Made by a program: the position numbers and the translations under genes. The notes under the pieces are model-generated. The model did no database searches. It saw nothing but the letters and a program-made list of their open reading frames with translations, and was not told the DNA's origin. 64,000 nt of DNA from Candidatus Rifleibacteriota bacterium (lineage in GTDB: Bacteria; Riflebacteria; Ozemobacteria; Ozemobacterales; Ozemobacteraceae): the NCBI GenBank assembly GCA_029564115.1, contig JAKQQP010000070.1, positions 1 through 64,000 of the forward strand, read 5' to 3'. Shown piece by piece: positions 15,816-22,900 of the stretch. Position 1 is the stretch's first letter; each line of letters opens with the position of its first letter.

Positions 15816-16697
15816 TTACTCCTGTTCAAGCATTTCGAAACACCCGGGTCTGAAGGGGGCGTTCAGGTTTGGCAGCACTTTCTCGAGGAATATGCCGTGC
15901 CTTGGGTCGTGATTATGGCCGTAGGTGGCGCGCACTGCCGTAGAGATAAACTGCACGGCGCGGTCGAGGGCTACCGGCAGGCTGTCTCCCTGCAGCAGAC
16001 AGCCGGTGACGACGCTGGTGAAGGTGTCGCCGGTGCCCGGGTAGTTGGCCGGAACGTAGTCGCACTGGACCTTCCAGAAACGTCGGTCAAGGCGGTTGTA
16101 GGCGTATACGAATGTTTGTTTTTTGCGGTCGGATTTATTGACGTTGGTGATGATGACTATGGCTGGCCCTTTTTCGCTCAAGGCCTTTATAACTTTTTTA
16201 AGTTCAGTTTCAGACATTTTTTCGCGATATTTAATATCGAGAATGGCGCAGGCCTCAGTCAGATTGGGTGTTATCAGGTCAGCACGCGAAATCAGAGTTT
16301 TCATTTCGTTGACCATGTCAGGGGTCATCGAGTCGTAAAGCCGGCCATCGTCGCCAAGCACCGGGTCGACTACCACCAGCTGATTGCCGCTTTTAAAATG
16401 GTCGATGAACTCTTTGACGATTTCGATCTGCAGGTGCGAGCCGAGAAAGCCGCTGTAAATGGCGTCAAAAGTCAGATGCAGCGATTTCCAGTGTTCGATG
16501 AAGCTGCGCATGTTGGCGGTGAGGTCGACAAACTGAAAGCCGGGCAGCTCGGTATTGGAAGACAACACCGCAGTAGGCAGCGGGCATACCTGAAAACCCA
16601 TCGAAGACAGAATCGGTATGGCCACGGTCAGAGAGACTCTGCCAAACCCTGATAAATCATGAATTGCGGCAATACGTTTGACTGGGTTGCGAAACAT
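15816..16697 (-). CDS. pdxY: Pyridoxine/pyridoxal/pyridoxamine kinase-like (ribokinase fold)
   Basis: 293 residues of PfkB/ribokinase-type kinase. IHDLSGFGRVSLTVAIPIL near residue 12 matches the PdxK/PdxY N-terminus, VDPVLGDDGRLY near 130 and the anion-hole/catalytic YPGTGDTFTSVVTG near 225 match the vitamin B6 kinases. The product phosphorylates B6 vitamers to give PLP. It is the first gene of a minus-strand operon with the HAD phosphatase and NTPase. The gene symbol is by family resemblance; the hydroxymethylpyrimidine kinase branch is the alternative. Confidence 0.75.
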   Translation of the reverse strand: MFRNPVKRIAAIHDLSGFGRVSLTVAIPILSSMGFQVCPLPTAVLSSNTELPGFQFVDLTANMRSFIEHWKSLHLTFDAIYSGFLGSHLQIEIVKEFIDHFKSGNQLVVVDPVLGDDGRLYDSMTPDMVNEMKTLISRADLITPNLTEACAILDIKYREKMSETELKKVIKALSEKGPAIVIITNVNKSDRKKQTFVYAYNRLDRRFWKVQCDYVPANYPGTGDTFTSVVTGCLLQGDSLPVALDRAVQFISTAVRATYGHNHDPRHGIFLEKVLPNLNAPFRPGCFEMLEQE

Positions 16698-16711
16698 GTC
16701 GGCTGAAAACC

Positions 16712-16897
16712 TCAGCTGAGAGTGATGGCTGAAGTTGGGCAGGAACCGGCGGCTTCCTGGGCGCTTGCTTCGTTCTCAGGGCTGACAGGCTTCTGGATGA
16801 CGGTCGATTTGCCATCGACAAGTTTGAAAACAGCGGGGCAGATCATTTCGCACTGGCCGCAGCCGATGCAGATGTCGTGGTCGACAAAAGCTTTCAT
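16712..16897 (-). CDS. Single [4Fe-4S] ferredoxin
   Basis: About 61 residues from ATG 16897, with GGAGA six bases upstream; an in-frame ATG at 16909 is less likely. The sequence has DICIGCGQCEMICPAVF, then GSCPTSAI near the end: CxxCxxC plus the distal Cys of 'SCP' bind one [4Fe-4S] cluster, as in Thermotoga maritima ferredoxin. The partner cysteine of the Thermotoga disulfide is missing (ASAQEA region), leaving one free Cys (CP). This is a low-potential electron carrier typical of anaerobes. It lies downstream of a hairpin at 16922-16958 and just upstream of the pdxY-like gene, possibly co-transcribed. Confidence 0.9.
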   Translation of the reverse strand: MKAFVDHDICIGCGQCEMICPAVFKLVDGKSTVIQKPVSPENEASAQEAAGSCPTSAITLS

Positions 16898-16907
16898 GAA
16901 GTTCTCC

Positions 16908-16958
16908 ATAAAAAAGAATGAGGGCTCGATGCTCTCTTAAAGATAAAGCATCGAGCCC
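16908..16958 (-). terminator. Strong hairpin between DUF1015 gene and ferredoxin gene (minus strand)
   Basis: GGGCTCGATGCT (16922-16933) pairs perfectly with AGCATCGAGCCC (16947-16958), a 12-bp stem with a 13-base loop. Read on the minus strand it is followed after a few bases by a T-rich run (TTCTTTTTT). It could terminate the DUF1015 transcript, or act as an attenuator immediately before the ferredoxin ribosome site. Confidence 0.6.
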
Positions 16959-17051
16959 GGTATATCAACAACAATTCAGTCTGCGGTTATCAAATGGAAG
17001 CACCAGATCTCTGGGCGCATCTGCTAATCAATAACCACATTGTTCACTGAT

Positions 17052-18290
17052 TCAATCGAGGGTATGAACTACCATGCCTGAGCGCAATTTTGGTTCGAAC
17101 CAGGTAGATTTTGGGGGCATGACTTCGCCGCTGTCGGCAATTTTCATCAGCTGTTCGATCGAAGTCGGGAACATGGCGAAGGCAACGACGAACTTGCCGT
17201 TGTCGACGATTCTTTCGAGTTCTTTAACGCCGCGAATGCCGCCGATGAAGTCGATGCGTTTGTCAGTACGCGGGTCTCCGATGCCAAGAATCGGGTTGAG
17301 CAGGTTGTTCTGCATGATCGAAACGTCGAGGCTGCCTACCGGGTCGTTAGCGTCAAAAGTGCCGGGTTTAGCTGTAAGTTTGTACCAGACGCCTTTGAGA
17401 TACATGCCGAAAGTGGTGGCGGCAGTGGGTTTTTTATATTCCTGTTTTTCGACGCTGAACTTTTCTTCGACCTTTTTCAGAAATTCAGCTTCGCTCAGGC
17501 CGTTGAGGTCATGGACAGCACGGTTGTAGTCCATGATCAACAGGTGATTGTGCGGGAAAACCACCGACATGAAGAAATTGTATTCTTCGTTGCCAGTATG
17601 GTTGGGGTTCTTCTCGGCGCGGACTTTGGCGACTCTGGCGGCGGCCTGAGTGCGGTGGTGCCCATCGGCAACATATAGAGCCGGGACTCTGGCAAATTCG
17701 GCGCCGATTTTTTTGCCCCATTCTGCATCTTTTACGACCCAGAGAATGTGCTGTATACCGTCTTCAGAAGTGAAGTCGACTTCGGGGGCATTTTTTACGA
17801 CCTGGTCGATGAGGCTGTTGATAGAATCGCGGGCGGGGTAGGTCAGAAAAACGGGGCCGGCGTTGCAGTTAGTGAGGTCAACGTGTTTCAGCCGGTCTTC
17901 TTCTTTGTCTTTGCGGGTGAATTCATGGCGCTTGATTTTGCCGTCCCAGTATTCCTGGGCGCTGCAGCAGCAAACCAGGCCGGTCTGGGGGCGTCCGTTC
18001 ATTACCTGGCGGTAGACATAAAAACATTCGCCGGCATCACGCACGAGCCAGCCCTTTTCCTGGAACATTTTGAAATTTGCCACGGCTCTGTCGTAGACGC
18101 GCTGGTCGTAGAGGTCGATAGAGGGGTCGAGGTCGATTTCTGGCTTGTTGATGTGCAGAAACGACTGCGGGTTGCCTTTTGCCAACTCGCGGGCTTCTTC
18201 AGAGTTGATAACGTCATAGGGGAAAGATGCCAGTTTTGCGGCGATTTCTTTCGGGGGGCGAAGACCTTTAAAGGGGCGTACAATTGCCAT
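17052..18290 (-). CDS. DUF1015 family protein
   Basis: About 412 residues from ATG 18290 (AAGGAGAAGG upstream); an upstream TTG/ATG-type extension to 18326 is unlikely. It begins with the DUF1015 signature VRPFKGLRPP...FPYDVI and carries LYVADGHHRTQAA near residue 209, an Asp-Gly-His-His-Arg motif shared with ParB/SerK-like nucleotide-binding folds. Family members often sit near serine-biosynthesis genes. By analogy with SerK/SbnI, a free-serine or other small-molecule kinase role is possible but unproven. Here it is a single-gene unit ahead of the ferredoxin. Confidence 0.85.
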   Translation of the reverse strand: MAIVRPFKGLRPPKEIAAKLASFPYDVINSEEARELAKGNPQSFLHINKPEIDLDPSIDLYDQRVYDRAVANFKMFQEKGWLVRDAGECFYVYRQVMNGRPQTGLVCCCSAQEYWDGKIKRHEFTRKDKEEDRLKHVDLTNCNAGPVFLTYPARDSINSLIDQVVKNAPEVDFTSEDGIQHILWVVKDAEWGKKIGAEFARVPALYVADGHHRTQAAARVAKVRAEKNPNHTGNEEYNFFMSVVFPHNHLLIMDYNRAVHDLNGLSEAEFLKKVEEKFSVEKQEYKKPTAATTFGMYLKGVWYKLTAKPGTFDANDPVGSLDVSIMQNNLLNPILGIGDPRTDKRIDFIGGIRGVKELERIVDNGKFVVAFAMFPTSIEQLMKIADSGEVMPPKSTWFEPKLRSGMVVHTLD

Positions 18291-18382
18291 TTTCCTTCTC
18301 CTTGAAGAGTAATTTCTGAAGGGCATGCTAACAATACCTCAACAAACTGTCAACCGCCAAACAGCAACTGCAGTAAAACCAG

Positions 18383-18480
18383 TTTTTTTCTTTCTCCCTT
18401 TCTTTCTTTCTTTCTTTCTTCCAACTATCCACTTCCCACTATCCGCTATCCACTATCCACTATCCACTATCCACTACCCG
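18383..18480. repeat. TTTC microsatellite followed by CCACTAT heptamer array
   Basis: From about 18383 to 18420 is a CTTT/TTTC tract with about five perfect units. Directly after it, 18429-18478 carries about seven copies of a 7-base unit close to CCACTAT (variants CCACTTC, CCGCTAT, CCACTAC). A related degenerate stretch (CCACTGACCACTACCCACTAATCACTAT) lies at 37138-37165. Neither has CRISPR-like spacers. Confidence 0.8.
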
Positions 18481-18939
18481 GAGGGTGCCCGTTTGGGGAA
18501 CTCCAGTGTTTGCCGTCAGATATTCTGTGACAGTTCATTTCTTTATTGTGATTGATCAGCCAGCGTTGAAAGTATACCAGAATGCTCAGATCCATCATAA
18601 ACACTCCTCCTTTCGCAAATTTGCGGACGCCAGCTTCTATGCATATTGTGTGCCATAATCCTAAAGCCGCATGAAACGCAGGATTTGCGCTAAACAGCGC
18701 TCAGACTGGCGATAAATTGAGCAAAATAGAGGCATGGCTGTGTGTTTAAAAAATGCACAGTTAATAGTGATTGACCTGAGCGGCGGGTTTTCAGTATAGT
18801 TTTTCGTTGGACATTGGCAGCTTGTGCCGGCTATATGTGATCTCTTCGTTATACAGTTGTAATGCTTATGCAGCCGGGCTTACGAGACAGTTAAAATAAT
18901 GCGCTCAGGCGATAATTTGCGAAAAAACAGGAAGGAATT
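18481..18939. other. Intergenic region upstream of the phosphorylase gene
   Basis: 460 bases without a supported gene. It contains several AGGAG-like and hairpin-forming patches (for example GCGCTAAACAGCGC near 18687) but no recognised RNA family. A promoter for the downstream gene is placed at 18771-18800. Confidence 0.4.
18771..18800 (+). promoter_or_regulatory. Sigma-70-like promoter for the nucleoside phosphorylase gene
   Basis: TTGACC (18771-18776), 18-base spacer, TATAGT (18795-18800). The start codon is at 18940, so the leader would be about 130 bases, long enough to hold regulation, although no known riboswitch is recognised. Confidence 0.5.
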
Positions 18940-19671
18940 ATGATGACTCCACATTTAAAACTTAAAGCAGGTCAGATCTCACCTTATGTTCTTGTCTGCG
19001 GCGATCCGGCCCGTGCCGAAAAAATGGCCCGCCTTTGTGAAAGCTATGAAGAACTGGCTTATAACCGTGAATACAGAACTTTTGTCGGGATCTTCAAAGG
19101 TGAGAGAATTACCATAACCTCACATGGTGTTGGCTCTGCCGGTGCCTCGATCTGTTTTGAAGAACTCATTAAAATCGGCGCCAGGGTAATTGTGCGTGTC
19201 GGTACCTGCGGCAGTCTTCAGGATTACCTTGGCCAGGGCGACCATATCATTGCCACCGGGGCAGTCAGAGAAGACGGTGTCACTCCCCTTCTGGTACCGC
19301 AAGGGTATCCGGCGATCGCCGATGCCGAAGTATGCCTGGCCATCGAAAAGGCCTGTAAAGATATTTCTGCCCCTTACAAACGCGGCATCATGGTTACCAG
19401 CGATCTGTTCTATCCTGGGCCGCTGACTTCATCGCTCGAACTTTACAGCAAGGCCGGGGTGCCAGGTGTCGAGATGGAATGCTCAGCCCTCTTCGTAATT
19501 GCTTCTTTGCGCGGCATTCGCGCCGGAGCTATTGCCACGATTGACGGCAATCCCCTCAAATGGGACGAAGGCAACTACGACCCCCATGGCGAAAAGGTAA
19601 CTGCCGGCAAAGAAAGAATGCTGCACATCGGTCTGGAATCAATGGCAGCCATGAGCAGGGCTCAGCTCTAA
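18940..19671 (+). CDS. Purine-nucleoside/uridine phosphorylase family protein
   Basis: 243 residues with AGGAAGGAA upstream. NP-I fold motifs: VCGDPARAEKMA near residue 19 (phosphate site), THE 'SHGVGSAGASICFEEL' and RVGTCGSLQ region near 87 (phosphate/ribose site), and GVEMECSALF near 180 (ribose-binding Glu). It most resembles uridine phosphorylase and hexameric DeoD-type purine phosphorylase. The enzyme splits a nucleoside with phosphate to a base and (deoxy)ribose-1-phosphate in nucleoside salvage. Base specificity cannot be read with certainty. A hairpin follows at 19693-19742. Confidence 0.85.
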   Translation: MMTPHLKLKAGQISPYVLVCGDPARAEKMARLCESYEELAYNREYRTFVGIFKGERITITSHGVGSAGASICFEELIKIGARVIVRVGTCGSLQDYLGQGDHIIATGAVREDGVTPLLVPQGYPAIADAEVCLAIEKACKDISAPYKRGIMVTSDLFYPGPLTSSLELYSKAGVPGVEMECSALFVIASLRGIRAGAIATIDGNPLKWDEGNYDPHGEKVTAGKERMLHIGLESMAAMSRAQL

Positions 19672-19692
19672 GGCAAAATTCGTTCAGGCTAT

Positions 19693-19742
19693 CTGCCACT
19701 ATCGTCGTCGAAGAACATAAACTTTGATGACGATAGTGGCAG
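19693..19742. terminator. Long perfect hairpin after the phosphorylase gene
   Basis: CTGCCACTATCGTC (19693-19706) and GACGATAGTGGCAG (19729-19742) form a 14-bp perfect stem with a 22-base loop. A U-run does not follow, so it may be a weak or bidirectional terminator, an mRNA stabiliser, or a mobile palindromic element. It lies in the 297-base gap before the histidine kinase; no gene is supported there. Confidence 0.45.
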
Positions 19743-19883
19743 TGGTTTTATGCCAGGCAATAACCAATATTTTGCCTGCGGCTTCACAATTGCATGATTT
19801 TTTTTCGATGCTTTCTTTCACAGGTGCTGCGATGCCCTGTGAAATTGGTGAGGTCATTCAGGCTTACATGGTATGCCCGACAG

Positions 19884-19912
19884 TTGTATTATTTGCAGTC
19901 GGCCATTATAAT
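19884..19912 (+). promoter_or_regulatory. Sigma-70-like promoter for the hybrid histidine kinase
   Basis: TTGTAT (19884-19889), 17 bases, TATAAT (19907-19912). The leader to ATG 19969 would be about 50 bases. Confidence 0.45.
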
Positions 19913-19968
19913 CTTCTTATAAAACTTTATATTCAACTCAGGATCTACAGGAACAGAGAGACGAATTT

Positions 19969-22900
19969 ATGACCCAGGACTGGTTAAGCGGCCAGCAGGA
20001 CTACTTTTATCTGATTGTCGGGATCGCTTTTTTCATGCTGGCGATTGCCGCCTTTCGCCTGAAAAAATCGCAACACGAAATTCGCCCTCTCTGGTCGCTC
20101 ATGGGTCTGGCCGGTATACTGAGCGGTATTGCCGCCTGGCTCAAGTTGATCGAGACCATGGATTCAAGTCTGGGTTTCGCTGGTTTCCCAAGACTTGCCT
20201 GCATGGCCGGCGGCTTTCTGGCATTGCTTGAATTTGGTCGCCGCACGCTTGCCAGGCAGACGGGCCGCAGGATAAGCGCAGTTATCCCAGGCCTGCTTCT
20301 GGTTCTGGGTGGTATGGGGGCCTTGAGAAGCCAGATTGCCATGGAAGCGTCTTTGCTTTACTCGCTGGGTCTGTCGGGTGTCTTTTTCGCAGCTCTCGCA
20401 CTTGGCAATGAATGGCGCCTGGTTCCGGTTGAGGGGCGTTCCGGGCTTTTGACGGCTGCCCTGGCTCTGTCTGGCTACGGTATTCTGGCTGGTTTGTCAG
20501 TTACGCCGGTCGGGTTCTGGCCATCAGATTTTCTGAGAACTTTCGGATTAACCAGCTGGTTGACCGGAGCTCCGATATTTTTTCAGATGATTTTCGTTTT
20601 GCTGGCAATGTTTGGCATCTGGATGCACAGCATTGTTTCGACTGACCAGGAACAGAGTGGCGATTTTTTCAGGCGTTTCATTTTGCCAGTAATGATGCCG
20701 GCACTGCTGATCTCGTGCTGGTGGCTGATTGACTGGCGCGGGAGAAGTTATGATGCCGCTTTCAGGCATGAAACCCTGCGGCTTTGTGTTAATATTGCCC
20801 AGACGTTCAATGCTGAGCGGGTTCGTTCTCTTACTTTCACGGCGGCTGATGAATATAGCCCGGCTTTTTTACGTTTGCGTGACCAGCTGCAGATCTTTAG
20901 TCGTTATAAGCCCGGCTTGCGCGGTATCTATACAGTGGCCAAGCGTGATTCTGTGCTTGTTTTTGGCCCCGAAGACTACCCGACTGGCGATTCGCAGGCC
21001 TCGCCCGTAGGCACTGTTTATGAAAAGCCCGAACCGGCGCTTCTTAAAGTTTTTGACGACCTGATGCCGGCAGTTGTGGGTCCCTATACGGACGAGTATG
21101 GCACTTTTGTGTCGGCTTTCGCACCGGTTCTTGACCCCAAGACCGGTCGGCCCCTGATTGTTGTATGTATAGACGTTCTGGCCGGTGACTGGCTGGCTCT
21201 GATCGAAAAAGCCCGCATGGGTGCGATTAAGGCTGCGATGATACTGGCCTTTTTTGCTGTTTTGAGCACTTTTTTGATTTTGTGGCGTGAAGATGTGCCT
21301 CTCAAAAAAGAACACAGGTGGCTTGCCCACTCTGAAACGGCTATTACCTTTGTATTCGGGCTTTTGATAACAGCGATTGTCTGTGGCATTATTTCTGAAG
21401 CTGATTCTAACAAAAACCGTCTCGAATTCCGCTGGATAGCCGATGCAAAAAACCAGCTGATCAACACTGCATTCAGGCAGCTGCGGCGAGATGTCAGTCA
21501 GGTGGCGCGTCTGCTGGGCAATCGTAACGAAACGCTCACATATAAAGATTTTCGTTACTGCGTTGAACCGATTGTCAGATCGCTGTCGGCGCAGGCATGG
21601 CTCTGGATCCCAATTGTCGATGGTTCAAAACGTGAATCTTTCGAGGCAGGTATCAAGGCCGAAGGCTTTGCTGATTTTGGTATTTCGACACGTGACAAGA
21701 ACGGGGAAAGAGTCGATGATTCAATGCGTGGAATCTATTACCCCGTGGCTTATGTATTTCCGTATGATGGCAATGAAAACATACCTGGCTACAACCTGGG
21801 CAGTGACCCGCAGCGCAGTGCTCTGGTCGCAAAAGTCATGAATACAGGTCTGGTTTCTGCCGAAATTCTCGAAAATCGGCCTGGCCGTGGCAATGACCGG
21901 CGCCAGAGTCGAATGCTGGTGCTTCACCCTGTCTATGAAAAGACCAGCCAGCGGGCATTGGGCTTTGTGGGCGTGGTTTTACGAATGCAGGATATTATCA
22001 ATGGTATAATTCCGGGCAGTTATGTCGTCGGCGAAGGCGTTGACCTTCTGGTATCCGACTGCACACGTGAAGGAAAACGGGTGTTGGCCGTTTTTCCTGA
22101 AGAAGAGGCAGAAGATCTGATCGATGTTGCCGGCACGGCCATGCAGCTGAAAACGAGTTTTCCGTTATTTATGTTCGGGCGTTGTCTGCTTGTGGACGCA
22201 ACTCCCGGCGAAAATTACCTGTCGGTGAAGCGCCCCGGCCTGGGTGTGACAGCTGCTGCCGCCACCGGGGTCATGATAACTCTGCTGCTTACTTTCTTTG
22301 TCGGCTTGCTGCGCAGTCGTCAGTTCGATCTCGAGCTGCTGGTCAAAAAAAGATCGCGAGAACTGGCTGAACGCGAAAACGACCTGTTCATAACTCTTGA
22401 ATCAATAGGCGATGCCGTTATTGCCACAGATCTCGAGGGCAGGATCACGCGAATGAACCCTGTAGCCCAGCGGTTGACCGGCTGGCTTCTCAGCGATGCC
22501 CTGGGGGTGCACCTCGCTACGGTGTTCAAAGCGGTTAATTTTTCGACGGGCAAACCGGTTATCTGCCCGGTTTATGAAGTTCTTGAAAAAGAAGAGGTTA
22601 TAGAGCTCGCCAATGATACGACGCTGATTGCCCGTGACGGCACTGAACGGCAGATTGCCGACAGTGCAGCGCCAATACGCGGCGTTGATGGTTGTATTCG
22701 CGGGGTTGTTCTGGTTTTTCATGACGTCACAGAGCAATACAAAGTTCGCAAAAAGCTGCACGAAAGTGAAAAGCGCCTCAAGACTCTCGTTGCCAATCTT
22801 CCGGGTATTTCTTACCGCTGTATGAACGATAACCACTGGACCATGGAATTCATAAGCGATGAGATAGAGCGCTTGACTGGTTACCCGGCATCAGATTTTA

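Noticed and set aside
15741..16652. 303-codon open frame on the plus strand
   Set aside because: Antisense to the pyridoxal-kinase-like gene; no conserved domain.
18383..18480. CRISPR-like array
   Set aside because: Units are 4 and 7 bases with no spacers and no cas genes.
18325..18555. 76-codon ORF
   Set aside because: It translates the TTTC and CCACTAT repeats; low-complexity artefact.
19724..19972. 82-codon ORF before the histidine kinase
   Set aside because: It begins inside the hairpin at 19693-19742, overlaps the kinase promoter and start, and resembles no protein.
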